From positions 1 to 64,000 of the forward strand of contig NZ_FUXE01000011.1 of NCBI RefSeq assembly GCF_900167105.1: a stretch of 64,000 nucleotides of DNA. The letters run 5' to 3'. The number at the start of each line of letters is the position of its first letter. The stretch's first letter is position 1. Origin of the DNA: Porphyromonas circumdentaria. Lineage in GTDB: Bacteria; Bacteroidota; Bacteroidia; Bacteroidales; Porphyromonadaceae. The position numbers were made by a program, and so were the translations under genes. Positions 1 through 8,320 of this stretch are shown here, piece after piece. Below the pieces are notes generated by a model, which did no database searches, was not told the origin of the DNA, and worked only from the letters and a program-made list of their open reading frames with translations.

Positions 1-154
1 AATCGACTAATGATTTGGTAACGGAACTTCTGCATAAATCCACATCTTCTGCATTTTACTCCTCTGTGTAAAACATAGAAAAATACAGCAAATCCCTCTC
101 ACTCTCATTCACTTACCCTCCATCTTCCTCCCAATGCCCTTTCCTCGAATAGTT
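1..154. other. Window edge, no gene recognised
   Basis: I see no convincing reading frame, RNA or repeat in this stretch. It lies outside the left inverted-repeat arm and shows no similarity by eye to the sequence beyond the corresponding end of the right arm. It may be the tail of a feature outside the window. Confidence 0.4.
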
Positions 155-210
155 GTATATGGGAATTATGACTAAACCCTCCTAAAAATCGACTTTTACA
201 CACATAAAAA

Positions 211-238
211 CCTCACTGTATGATAGAATACAGTGAGG
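211..238 (-). terminator. Intrinsic terminator of the left small gene
   Basis: A perfect 11-bp stem (CCTCACTGTAT pairing with ATACAGTGAGG) encloses a 6-nt loop. Read on the minus strand it is followed by GGTTTTTATG, a U-run typical of a Rho-independent terminator. It lies 40 bp after the stop of the 51-codon ORF. Confidence 0.75.
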
Positions 239-277
239 TTTATACGGTTTACGAGGGAGCTACGCTCGAAAAGCCTC

Positions 278-433
278 TCAGCTTAGAGGATAGTAGAACA
301 TTCTCCGAGCCCTCCTCTTTTCGTTAGAGCGAAAATAGAGCATCCGTAGAGCATTATCCCATTCCTTCGGAGCGTTGTTCCGAGCAAATACTGCAAACAT
401 TACGAACACAAAAGGAAATAATACGGCTGCCAT
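278..433 (-). CDS. Small hydrophobic/basic peptide, intact copy
   Basis: A 51-codon ORF with ATG at 433-431 and TGA at 280-278. I do not recognise the family. Residues 2-17 form one hydrophobic stretch (AAVLFPFVFVMFAVFA), long enough for a membrane segment. The rest is polar and then strongly basic (NEKRRARR near residues 38-45). It has its own -7-like element (TACCTTCG, 472-479), a leader of about 30 nt and a strong terminator, which argues for expression. A second copy at 57272-57427 keeps the same frame and length but has an early TAG. The layout resembles small membrane peptides such as type I toxins, but no antisense RNA is visible, so that is only a possibility. Confidence 0.5.
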   Translation of the reverse strand: MAAVLFPFVFVMFAVFARNNAPKEWDNALRMLYFRSNEKRRARRMFYYPLS

Positions 434-471
434 ATCAATAATATTTTAATGCTATTTTTGCTTTTTGTTCG

Positions 472-479
472 CGAAGGTA
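472..479 (-). promoter_or_regulatory. -7-like element of the left small gene
   Basis: The minus strand reads TACCTTCG, one mismatch from the Bacteroidota -7 consensus TAnnTTTG. It lies 38 bp upstream of the ATG at 433 and is conserved at 57225-57232 in the other copy. No clear -33 TTG is visible. Confidence 0.45.
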
Positions 480-542
480 ACACTTTTCTTGATGGGCGTT
501 GCTCTTACTACTGGAAAATACATTTATACGAGTTTTCGGAGG

Positions 543-650
543 GTCTTTATAGCATAGATCTATTAAGATTGTTGCAGGAAGACTTCATCGACAACGACCG
601 AAACAGCAACGCCTGTCTTTATAGCATAGATCTATTAAGATTGTTGCAGG
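543..650. CRISPR. Mini CRISPR-like array: two 36-bp repeats, one spacer
   Basis: Two identical 36-bp repeats (543-578 and 615-650, beginning GTCTTTATAGCATAGATC and ending GATTGTTGCAGG) flank a 36-bp unique sequence (579-614). The identity stops exactly at both repeat edges. The repeat holds a 10-bp palindrome, ATAGATCTAT. Repeat and spacer sizes fit CRISPR, for example type III or type I arrays, but two repeats are the minimum, no cas gene lies in the window, and a simple direct duplication is possible. The second repeat overlaps the 3' end of the DUF1343 gene. Confidence 0.5.
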
Positions 651-1878
651 GCGGAGGACCGTATTTCCCATCGTAAATAAGGTACTGAGCGTGCAGAGTG
701 CGATACTTTGCCAAATCTTTTTCCCAAGAAGCTCTTATTTGTTTTTCGCTCCAGCCTTTATCGAGTTGTTCTCTAAGGGAAGCAGTACCAGCAAGTAAAT
801 CAAAAGTTCTTTTGCGATTGATCAGAGTATATCCTAAACTTCTCGCCTTTTTGTAATACTTCAAAAGGGGGTAGAGGTTCAATCCCTCAATTTCGGAGTG
901 GGTACTAAAATCCTCTCCATAGCAACGCTTTCCTTCATGTTTGGGGGTAGTGGCTCCCACTTGGCTACGGGGGGTAAAGGAGTAGTCTCCCATTTTCTTT
1001 TCGGGATATCCTATGCAGGTAAAGGGATTGTCTGTACCTCTTCCAACACTCATGATAGTAGCCTCAAAAAAGCAGAGAGAGGGGTACAAACGTAGGGCAT
1101 CGTCACTTTTTAGATTGGGGCTCGGGGCTACGGGAAGAGAGTAGGAGTCTCCATGTTTCCATCCTTTCATTGGTATGATAGTTAAATCACATTGTAATCC
1201 TTTAGGAGAGAGCCACTGCTCCCCATTTATCATTAAGGCCAATTCTCCTACTGTTAAACCATGCAATAAGGGGATGGGGTGCATGCCTATAAAAGAGCGA
1301 CAAGAGGAAGAGAGTAGGGGACCGTCTATAAAGTCATTGGGGTTAGGGCGATCCAGTACAACTACGGGGATTTTTTGCTCCGCAGCAGCTTCCATTACGT
1401 AGTGAAGTGTGCTGATATACGTGTAGAAACGAGTGCCCACGTCTTGGAGGTCAAAAAGCAGTATCTCAATGCCTTTCAGTTGTTCCTTATTGGGCTTCTT
1501 TTTATCGCCGTAAAGGGATACAACGGGAAGTCCCGTTCTATTGTCCAACATGCTTTTCACTTTAGCTCCTGCATCTGCAGTGCCACGAAATCCATGCTCT
1601 GGGGAAAATAAGCGTACGACCTTCTGACCAAGAGTTAAAAGCGTATCGGGAAGAAGAGTGCCCTCTTTTCCTACTCTCCCCGTATGATTGCTTACTATCC
1701 CAATAGATTTTTTTTCTATAATAGGAAGTAAGAGGTCCAATCGTTCTGCTCCTACCACGACTTCATCGACTTCTCTCGTAACAGAGTCTTGGGAAGAACA
1801 AGGTGCAGCTTGAAGCGATTGTGAAAGAGAGAACGAGAGAAGTAGTAGTGGAATAAATGGAAAAATAACTTTGAGCAT
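619..1878 (-). CDS. DUF1343 protein, probable secreted exo-N-acetylmuramidase
   Basis: A 419-residue member of the DUF1343 (YbbC/NamZ) family, whose characterised members remove N-acetylmuramic acid from peptidoglycan fragments. The first ~24 residues form a signal peptide (hydrophobic run IPLLLLSFSL, then QAAPCSS). Family landmarks: SNHTGR near residue 63, FSPEHGFRG near residue 91, DLQDVGTRFYTY near residue 143, and DRPNP near residue 177. The last nine codons and the stop lie inside the second CRISPR-like repeat (615-650), so the tail after YLIYDGKYGPPP is probably not native. It stands alone, downstream of the small membrane-protein gene. Confidence 0.85.
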   Translation of the reverse strand: MLKVIFPFIPLLLLSFSLSQSLQAAPCSSQDSVTREVDEVVVGAERLDLLLPIIEKKSIGIVSNHTGRVGKEGTLLPDTLLTLGQKVVRLFSPEHGFRGTADAGAKVKSMLDNRTGLPVVSLYGDKKKPNKEQLKGIEILLFDLQDVGTRFYTYISTLHYVMEAAAEQKIPVVVLDRPNPNDFIDGPLLSSSCRSFIGMHPIPLLHGLTVGELALMINGEQWLSPKGLQCDLTIIPMKGWKHGDSYSLPVAPSPNLKSDDALRLYPSLCFFEATIMSVGRGTDNPFTCIGYPEKKMGDYSFTPRSQVGATTPKHEGKRCYGEDFSTHSEIEGLNLYPLLKYYKKARSLGYTLINRKRTFDLLAGTASLREQLDKGWSEKQIRASWEKDLAKYRTLHAQYLIYDGKYGPPPCNNLNRSML

Positions 1879-1994
1879 AAATAAAGAATCTCCTTTTTGA
1901 TTGATGTAATGCCATTACAGTCTCAAAAAGGAGAGTATAAATCTATGGTTAAAATCAGACGGATGTTTTTATAGATCTTTCTTGGTAAGGTAAT

Positions 1995-2171
1995 TTAGTC
2001 CTCTCCCACGTGTCTATTAAAAACAATATGTCCGATAAATCCTAAAATGACAAGGAATAGTCCCACGCTTAAAGTAACATTGGTCGTTACCTTGAGAAAT
2101 GCAGGTATAGCTATAACCAAAACCCCGATAAGGAGAATTATAGCACCTAAGTATTTGAGTAAATTGTTCAT
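1995..2171 (-). CDS. Small two-helix membrane protein (58 residues)
   Basis: An ORF of 58 codons with ATG at 2171-2169 and TAA at 1997-1995. Two hydrophobic segments, about residues 8-25 and 34-51, are separated by a short polar loop (KVTTNVT), giving a helical hairpin with a charged C-terminus (NRHVGED). I recognise no named family. It lies between asnS and the DUF1343 gene on the same strand with more than 100 bp on each side, so it is likely its own unit. The clean alternation of hydrophobic and polar segments makes chance unlikely. Confidence 0.65.
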   Translation of the reverse strand: MNNLLKYLGAIILLIGVLVIAIPAFLKVTTNVTLSVGLFLVILGFIGHIVFNRHVGED

Positions 2172-2288
2172 AACAAATAGATTTCTATCTAATTAGATTT
2201 AACTTTTTATGTGTGCAAATAAAGCAATAAATACTGATACTACGAAATAAAACAACGTTATACGCGAATTTTACCTCATTTACTTCGC

Positions 2289-3686
2289 TTAAAACTCAGC
2301 ATTATTAGGAGTACGAGGAAATGGAATAACGTCTCGTATGTTGCTCATTCCCGTAACGAAAAGCAACAATCTCTCAAATCCGAGACCGAATCCAGCATGG
2401 GGTACAGAACCATAGCGACGTGTATCGAGATACCACCAAATATCCTTTTCTGGGATGCCCATTTGAGTAGCATGGCTTAGCAGCTTGTCATAGTCGGCTT
2501 CTCTTTCACTCCCTCCTATAATTTCTCCGATGAATGGGAAGAGGATATCCATTCCTCGTACTGTTTTGCCGTCCTCATTTTGTTTCATGTAGAAAGCTTT
2601 GATCTCTTTTGGATAATCTGTCATGATAACAGGTTTCTTGAAATGCTGCTCTACGAGATAACGTTCATGTTCGCTTGATAAATCGGCTCCCCAGTAAACA
2701 GGGAATTCAAACTTTTTCCCCTCTTTGATAGCTGCCTCTAAGATCTCGATACCCTGTGTGTAGGTTATGCGCTCATAGTTGTTGGCCAATACAAATTCCA
2801 AGCGACCTATAAGCTCTTTGTCGTAGTGCTCTGCGAGGAATTGAAGGTCGTCCTTACAGTGATCTAATGCCCATTGTACACAATATTTGGTAAACTCTTC
2901 GGCCAAGTCCATATTGTCATTGATGTCGAAGAAAGCGACCTCAGGCTCTATCATCCAAAATTCGGCCAAGTGACGTGGCGTATTTGAATTCTCGGCACGG
3001 AAAGTAGGTCCAAAAGTATAAATTCCTCCGAGTGCCAATGCTGCCAACTCTCCCTCTAACTGGCCAGATACAGTAAGAGAGGTAGGTTTGCCAAAGAAAT
3101 CTTTCTTATAGTCTACATTACCCTCTTTTGTCTTAGGCAACTTCTCAAGGTCTAACGTGGTTACACGGAACATCTGACCAGCTCCCTCCGCATCACTTGA
3201 TGTGATAATAGGGGTGTGAACATAGTAATAGCCTTTTTGATGGAAGAAGTTATGAATGGCAAAAGCCATATTGTGGCGAATACGTAAAATAGCCCCGAAA
3301 GTATTGGTGCGAGGACGGAGATAAGCAATCTCTCTTAAGAACTCAAGAGAGTGTCCCTTCTTTTGTAGAGGGTAGGTGTTGGGATCACAAGTACCGTAAA
3401 CCTCTATGCTATCGGCCTGTACTTCTACAGATTGCCCTGCTCCCTGAGAAGCAACTAATAGCCCCGTTACCCCTATTGCTGATCCTGTGGTAATGGAACT
3501 GATTAAAGATGCTGGAAATTTTTCTGAATCTGCCACTACTTGTAGGTTGTGGATAGAGCTTCCATCATTTATTGCGATGAAGCTTACAGATTTATTCCCT
3601 CTTTTGGTACGCACCCAACCCTTTACGGTTACTACCTCGTTTATGGTTGGTGAGCTCATCAACTCTTTGATCATTGATCTTTTCAT
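2289..3686 (-). CDS. asnS: Asparagine--tRNA ligase
   Basis: Charges tRNA-Asn with asparagine in the cytoplasm. The 465-residue length is normal for the family. An N-terminal OB-fold anticodon-binding domain (about residues 15-105) is followed by a class II catalytic core. Motif 2 is visible as [15 protein letters not shown] near residue 230, and motif 3 as [12 protein letters not shown] near residue 430. The Asn rather than Asp assignment rests on overall similarity to bacterial AsnRS. It lies 25 bp downstream of the pseudouridine synthase gene and is probably co-transcribed with it. Confidence 0.95.
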   Translation of the reverse strand: MKRSMIKELMSSPTINEVVTVKGWVRTKRGNKSVSFIAINDGSSIHNLQVVADSEKFPASLISSITTGSAIGVTGLLVASQGAGQSVEVQADSIEVYGTCDPNTYPLQKKGHSLEFLREIAYLRPRTNTFGAILRIRHNMAFAIHNFFHQKGYYYVHTPIITSSDAEGAGQMFRVTTLDLEKLPKTKEGNVDYKKDFFGKPTSLTVSGQLEGELAALALGGIYTFGPTFRAENSNTPRHLAEFWMIEPEVAFFDINDNMDLAEEFTKYCVQWALDHCKDDLQFLAEHYDKELIGRLEFVLANNYERITYTQGIEILEAAIKEGKKFEFPVYWGADLSSEHERYLVEQHFKKPVIMTDYPKEIKAFYMKQNEDGKTVRGMDILFPFIGEIIGGSEREADYDKLLSHATQMGIPEKDIWWYLDTRRYGSVPHAGFGLGFERLLLFVTGMSNIRDVIPFPRTPNNAEF

Positions 3687-3711
3687 AACAATATATTTTT
3701 GTTAGAGTCTA

Positions 3712-5019
3712 TTATTCGTAACTATCCATACGTAAATTACGCACTTCTACCTCTGTAAGATAACGCCAACGCCCTCTGGGCAAGTCTTTCTTTGTGAGGC
3801 CTGCAAAGTACACTCTGTCGAGTTTATTCACCTTGTAGCCTAAATGCTCAAATATACGACGTACGATGCGATTCCGCCCAGAGTGTATCTCTATACCTAC
3901 CTGAGACAAGTCTTGGTCGTTAATGTAGCTAATAGCATCTGCGTGTATTTCGCCATCCTCCAGTTCTATACCCTCTGCAATCTGTTGCATATGCTCAACA
4001 GAAACAGGTTTGTCTAAGGTAACTTGATAGATTTTTTTCTTGCTGTAAGAGGGGTGCATCAGCTTAGACGCCAAATCTCCGTCATTGGTAAGGAGTAGTA
4101 CTCCAGATGTGTTTCTATCCAATCGGCCTACAGGATAAATTCTCTCGGGGCAAGCATTTCTTACTATGTCCATTACTGTAAGCCTTTTTTCGGGGTCATC
4201 ACTTGTAGTTACACAGTTCTTGGGCTTGTTTAGGAGGACGTATATCTTGCGTTCGATAGAAACAACCTTTCCTTCGCACGTTATTTCATCTTGTCGGGTT
4301 ACATGTGCGCCAAGAGTGGTAACGATGGCTCCATTTACAGAGACCTTACCAGCGGCAATGAGTTCATCGGCCTTTCGGCGAGAGCATATACCCGAGTTGG
4401 CCAAAAATTTGTTCAAACGGATAAAGTCTGTGCTACCCTCATTTGCTTCGGGATAGGATATAACCTCTTTGGGAGCAGGCTGTATTTTTCTTTTTTTCTT
4501 CCCTTTTTTATTAGCATTATAACCCTCTTTTCTCTCTGAGGTAAGTTTTTTATTCCCAAATGGAGCCCTTTTTTCGGCATTATTAGAGGCACTTTTGGCA
4601 AAGGGATAGTTAGAGTTGAAAGTACGTTCCTTACGAGGGGAAGAAGAGAAAAAAGGCTTTTTAGTCTGTTGTAAGGGAGCTCTTTCTTCAAGATTGTGGT
4701 TCTCTTCCAGAGCTTCATAATCTTTCAAGATTCTTTCAAAAGAGGCGTCCCAATCCTTTTCGGTCTCGTTTGTCTCTGAGTGCAATGGATTGCTTTTATA
4801 CTGCTCTTTTAAATTCCTTCTAATGATAGAAGCCTCTTTTTCTCCCTTTTGTTGTGTGCCAACCAAGATGCAAGACTCTTTGCTATTCTCTTTTTTAGTG
4901 ATGCGTGTACGCACTCGTTTCTTAGAAGTCTCTGTTGACTCTTTTGGAGTACTGTCTTGCTCCATCTCGTGGAGTGGAAGGGGATTTTTTTCGTTCATCT
5001 TAAATAGGTTACGGGTCAC
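3712..5019 (-). CDS. rluB: RluB/RsuA-family rRNA pseudouridine synthase with long basic N-terminal extension
   Basis: Isomerises a uridine of rRNA to pseudouridine. An S4 RNA-binding domain starts near residue 199 (IRLNKFLANSGICSRRKADE). The catalytic domain follows, with the RluB/RsuA signature VGRLDRNTSGVLLLTNDGD near residue 298, whose Asp is the expected nucleophile. Before the S4 domain lie about 195 residues of low-complexity sequence rich in Lys, Arg, Glu, Ser and Asn, probably disordered, which the E. coli enzymes lack. An ATG seven codons downstream (4998) is an alternative start. RluB is preferred for its Bacteroidota use; the exact target position cannot be read from sequence. Confidence 0.85.
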   Translation of the reverse strand: MTRNLFKMNEKNPLPLHEMEQDSTPKESTETSKKRVRTRITKKENSKESCILVGTQQKGEKEASIIRRNLKEQYKSNPLHSETNETEKDWDASFERILKDYEALEENHNLEERAPLQQTKKPFFSSSPRKERTFNSNYPFAKSASNNAEKRAPFGNKKLTSERKEGYNANKKGKKKRKIQPAPKEVISYPEANEGSTDFIRLNKFLANSGICSRRKADELIAAGKVSVNGAIVTTLGAHVTRQDEITCEGKVVSIERKIYVLLNKPKNCVTTSDDPEKRLTVMDIVRNACPERIYPVGRLDRNTSGVLLLTNDGDLASKLMHPSYSKKKIYQVTLDKPVSVEHMQQIAEGIELEDGEIHADAISYINDQDLSQVGIEIHSGRNRIVRRIFEHLGYKVNKLDRVYFAGLTKKDLPRGRWRYLTEVEVRNLRMDSYE

Positions 5020-5133
5020 AAAATAGCTTTCATGACAGGTTTAGTGTTATGTATTCTACCTAATCTCTCATCAGGCGGGGTAAATACTTATTTTTCAACG
5101 GAAATAATACCTATAGGTTTGAAGAAACAATTT

Positions 5134-6474
5134 TTAGAGACCAACATACGTCTCGGGGGTAATTTCTTTCATCTCTTGTTTAACTCTGTCAGATACATCT
5201 AACTTGTCGATAAACTCGATGATACGTTCCGCAGTCATTGCTTCTCCTGTACGGGTCAAATCCTTTAGTGCCTCGTAAGGATTGGGATATCCTTCTCTAC
5301 GAAGAATCGTTTGAATTGCTTCTGCTACTACTTCGTAATTTTGTTCCAAATCTGTTTTTAAGGCCTCGGGGTTCAAGATGATTTTGTCGAATCCTTTACT
5401 TAAGCTTGTTAGCGCAATGAGAGAGTAGGCCAGAGGCATGCCTTCATTACGAATTACAGTCGAGTCTGTAAGGTCTCGTTGCAATCTTGAAATCGGGAGT
5501 TTAGTGGATAAGAAGTGGTATATGGCATTGGCCATGGCTAAGTTACCCTCAGCATTTTCAAAGTCTATAGGGTTTACTTTGTGGGGCATCGCCGAGGAAC
5601 CTACTTCGCCTGCCTTTATCTTTTGTCGGAAGTAGCCCATGGAAATATAGGTCCATATATCGCGAGACAAGTCAATGAGTATCGTATTGATACGCGCCAA
5701 ATTGTCAAACAGCGCAGCCAAATGATCGTAATTGGAGATTTGTGTCGTTACTTGTTCTCTGTGAAGTCCTAAGAATGAGACAAAGGCATTGGCAAAATCA
5801 ATCCATTTATGTGTTGGATAGGCTACTTTGTGTGCATTAAAGTTACCTGTAGCACCTCCAAACTTTGCACCATGAGGCAATGCGTTGTAAAGATTGAGTT
5901 GCTCTTTTAGACGATAGCTATAGACTTTAAACTCTTTTCCCAATCGTGTTGGAGAGGCGGGCTGCCCATGAGTGCGTGCCAGCATGGGTACGTGCTCCCA
6001 CTCTTCAGCACATTTTTCTATTTTTTCTATTACTTCTGTAAGAGCGGGGAGGAAGACATCGTCCAAAGCCTCCTTTAACATGAGAGGGAAAGCTGTATTG
6101 TTTATGTCTTGAGAAGTTAATCCAAAATGGACAAATTCTTTTGCCCACTCTAAACCGATAGAGTCGAATACTTTCTTTATAAAGTATTCTACGGCCTTGA
6201 CGTCATGATTGGTAACGGCTTCTATTTCTTTCACCTCCTGTGCTTGATCAGAAGTAAAACTCTCGTAGACCTCACGAAGCTTTTTTATTTGTTCGTGCGA
6301 TAGTCTTCCTGTTAATTGAGGGATTTCGTTACTTAGAGCTATAAAGTACTCTATTTCTATCCTTACTCGATAGCGGATAAGAGCCTCTTCTGAGAAATAT
6401 GCTCTTAAAGATTTTGTTTTAGAGTAGTAACGCCCATCTATAGGAGAGAGAGCTTCAAGACTGTGTAATGTCAT
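5134..6474 (-). CDS. purB: Adenylosuccinate lyase
   Basis: Cleaves SAICAR and adenylosuccinate, releasing fumarate, in purine synthesis. The 446 residues are typical of the long PurB form. The fumarase/aspartase superfamily signature GSSAMPHKVNPIDFEN is near residue 288, and the start LEALSPIDGRYYSKTK is typical of PurB. The His of ARTHGQPASPTRLGKE near residue 163 is the expected catalytic acid region. Gaps of about 65 bp to ispF and 115 bp to the rluB-like gene leave operon membership open. Confidence 0.96.
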   Translation of the reverse strand: MTLHSLEALSPIDGRYYSKTKSLRAYFSEEALIRYRVRIEIEYFIALSNEIPQLTGRLSHEQIKKLREVYESFTSDQAQEVKEIEAVTNHDVKAVEYFIKKVFDSIGLEWAKEFVHFGLTSQDINNTAFPLMLKEALDDVFLPALTEVIEKIEKCAEEWEHVPMLARTHGQPASPTRLGKEFKVYSYRLKEQLNLYNALPHGAKFGGATGNFNAHKVAYPTHKWIDFANAFVSFLGLHREQVTTQISNYDHLAALFDNLARINTILIDLSRDIWTYISMGYFRQKIKAGEVGSSAMPHKVNPIDFENAEGNLAMANAIYHFLSTKLPISRLQRDLTDSTVIRNEGMPLAYSLIALTSLSKGFDKIILNPEALKTDLEQNYEVVAEAIQTILRREGYPNPYEALKDLTRTGEAMTAERIIEFIDKLDVSDRVKQEMKEITPETYVGL

Positions 6475-6539
6475 ATGAGTCGTGAAAGAATCTTAGGTTT
6501 CTATTTTAAAGCCTATTGGCCTTTTGTATTGCTTTTGTT

Positions 6540-7034
6540 TTATTGCTGATTTAAATCTTTGTATAAGAGGACGGTTGCCAATGCTGCAATGCCCTCTTTT
6601 CTTCCTGTAAAGCCAAGGTGCTCTGTTGTAGTTGCCTTTACAGATACCTGTACTCCCTCTCCTAAAATACGAGATAAAATCTCTCGCATACTTGTGATAT
6701 AGGGAGCCATTTTGGGGGCTTGTGCTATGATAACAATATCAACATTGCCTATTCCCCACTGCTCTTTGTGGAGCAAAGCTACAACCTTTTCGAGTAAAAC
6801 CTTACTATCAATACCTTTATAAGTATTGTCACTGGGGGGAAAATGGTAGCCAATATCTCCCAATGCTGCAGCTCCGAGAAGGGCATCGGAAAGCGCATGC
6901 AAGCCCACATCGCCATCCGAATGAGCCTCTAACCCCATTTCGTAGTCAATTTCTACACCACAAATTTTAAGGGGGATACCCGATGCTAATCGGTGTACAT
7001 CGTATCCTATCCCAACAGAAAAAGGAACGTTCAT
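6540..7034 (-). CDS. ispF: 2-C-methyl-D-erythritol 2,4-cyclodiphosphate synthase
   Basis: Fifth enzyme of the MEP isoprenoid pathway, forming the cyclic diphosphate with release of CMP. At 164 residues it has normal length. Metal-binding residues are visible as Asp12 and His14 (GIGYDVHRL) and His46 (GDVGLHALSD). The family motif AHSDGDV is at residues 37-43, and TTTEHLGFTGRKEGIA is near the C-terminus. It starts only 6 bp after porV, so the two are co-transcribed; as I recall, P. gingivalis has the same porU-porV-ispF order. Confidence 0.96.
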   Translation of the reverse strand: MNVPFSVGIGYDVHRLASGIPLKICGVEIDYEMGLEAHSDGDVGLHALSDALLGAAALGDIGYHFPPSDNTYKGIDSKVLLEKVVALLHKEQWGIGNVDIVIIAQAPKMAPYITSMREILSRILGEGVQVSVKATTTEHLGFTGRKEGIAALATVLLYKDLNQQ

Positions 7035-7040
7035 AGTTTA

Positions 7041-8219
7041 TTATCGGAGCAGATTGCGAATGCCATCCATGTCAAACGAAAGAGTAAAGCGAAGTGTTTG
7101 ATCTAACGGATTGCTCTGTACTGTTGAAAGGAGGTAAGAGGCATCGATGCTGAATACATTCATCTTGAAGCCTGCTCCTAAGGTAAAATACTGCAAATTA
7201 CCCTTGTTTGGGCTTTGATAATGGTAGCCAGCTCGTAAGAAAAAGCGATTATTATAGCTGTACTCTCCGCCTATACCTAAACTTATTTCTTCCAATTCTT
7301 CTTTGAATCCCCCAGGAGCATCTCCAAAGGATTTGAATATTCCTGCAATGGAAGAGGTTTTTTGATATTCATCCCATCGTTTAGCCGATCCCTCAGGGTC
7401 TTTTTGATCCTTTTGTGGAGGTGTAGGAACCAAAAGTTTGTTCATCTCAAGGTTTAGAGAGAAAGCATTATAATCATCGAAAGGATATAGAATACCCGTT
7501 CCCAAAGAGAGATTTGTGGGGATGAACATTGAGTTGTTTGAGCCTCCGTATGAAATCTTAGTACCGATATTTTTCACATTGAAGCCTAATGTCCACAAGG
7601 GTTCGGAGTCCCCTAATACGAAGTATTTGGTTAGATATCCTGCAATGTCTGCTGCAAAGGCATTTCCCGCACTGGGTTCTCCTGCGGCCAAATTTTGGTC
7701 GCTTCGTATGTAACGGAGCGCAACAGCCATAGAGTAGTCTGGTGTAATTTGTAGAGAATACCCAAAGTCAATAGCAAATTCGTTGGGGTGTGCCTCTCCC
7801 AAAGAGCGAGCCAACTCATCAAATTGCTGTATGGCCCCCAAAGAAAAATATCTTAGAGAAGCACTGAGTGCTTGGTTCCCCTCTGACCCGAGTTTGTAAT
7901 ATCCCGAGAGTTCCATGAGTTTGATATCTCTAACAAGGTTGGCCAACCATGGAGTATAGGAGAATGTTACGCCTGCTTTGCTGCTAAGAAAAGCATATTT
8001 AGCAGGATTGTAGTATTGAGAGTTCACATCTGGAGTGGTGGAAACTCCCATGTCTGCCATACCTGCAGCACGCGCGCTTGGGGATATTTGAAGAGAGGGA
8101 ACAGAGGCCGTAACTGCGTTAAACGTTTTTACAGTTGCTTCTTCCTGGGCATGTAAAGAGGTAAACGATACCGAAAGAAATACTCCGAAAAGAAGTTTTC
8201 TCAATATTTTCTTATTCAT
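7041..8219 (-). CDS. porV: T9SS outer-membrane protein PorV (LptO)
   Basis: A 392-residue outer-membrane beta-barrel of the FadL-like fold. In T9SS it shuttles secreted cargo from the translocon to the PorU-containing attachment complex and is needed for deacylation of A-LPS. A signal peptide of about 24 residues ends at SLHAQE. The family start follows: ASVPSLQISPSARAAGMADM, then QYYNPAKYAF. Alternating aromatic and hydrophobic strands run to the end, which closes with the barrel-like TLRFTLSFDM. It lies between porU (101 bp upstream) and ispF (6 bp downstream), with its own -7 element TACTTTTG at 8283-8276. Confidence 0.93.
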   Translation of the reverse strand: MNKKILRKLLFGVFLSVSFTSLHAQEEATVKTFNAVTASVPSLQISPSARAAGMADMGVSTTPDVNSQYYNPAKYAFLSSKAGVTFSYTPWLANLVRDIKLMELSGYYKLGSEGNQALSASLRYFSLGAIQQFDELARSLGEAHPNEFAIDFGYSLQITPDYSMAVALRYIRSDQNLAAGEPSAGNAFAADIAGYLTKYFVLGDSEPLWTLGFNVKNIGTKISYGGSNNSMFIPTNLSLGTGILYPFDDYNAFSLNLEMNKLLVPTPPQKDQKDPEGSAKRWDEYQKTSSIAGIFKSFGDAPGGFKEELEEISLGIGGEYSYNNRFFLRAGYHYQSPNKGNLQYFTLGAGFKMNVFSIDASYLLSTVQSNPLDQTLRFTLSFDMDGIRNLLR

Positions 8220-8275
8220 TGTCTTGAAACAGTTTTATAAGGCTTAGTTTTCATACCAACTTGGCCTCTGGTTTA

Positions 8276-8283
8276 CAAAAGTA
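8276..8283 (-). promoter_or_regulatory. -7 element of porV-ispF
   Basis: The minus strand reads TACTTTTG, matching TAnnTTTG, 57 bp upstream of the porV ATG. This suggests that porV-ispF can be transcribed separately from porU. No -33 box was confirmed. Confidence 0.5.
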
Positions 8284-8320
8284 GTTATTTCCGTTTGTTT
8301 AGAGTAAGAAGGAGATAATA

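Larger units (their letters stand above)
155..522. repeat. Left arm of a 0.37-kb inverted repeat
   Basis: This stretch is the reverse complement of 57182-57549, at roughly 93 percent identity counted by eye, nearly without gaps. It carries a complete small transcription unit on the minus strand: a -7-like element TACCTTCG (472-479), a 51-codon ORF (278-433) and a hairpin terminator (211-238). The arm ends at 522. At the other copy the boundary lies 2 bp from the porX -7 element, so this arm also carries the upstream half of the porX promoter region without its -7 box. The two arms flank about 57 kb. Duplication by a mobile element or by recombination is inference; no transposase or flanking target duplication was seen. 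Confidence 0.85.

Noticed and set aside
449-676. Plus-strand 75-codon ORF over the repeat arm and the CRISPR-like array
   Set aside because: It is composed of promoter antisense and the two repeats; the repeated peptide LYSIDLLRLLQ is merely the translated 36-bp repeat.
860-890. tRNA T-loop-like sequence (AGGTTCAATCCCT)
   Set aside because: It lies within the DUF1343 coding region and no other arm of a tRNA can be built around it.
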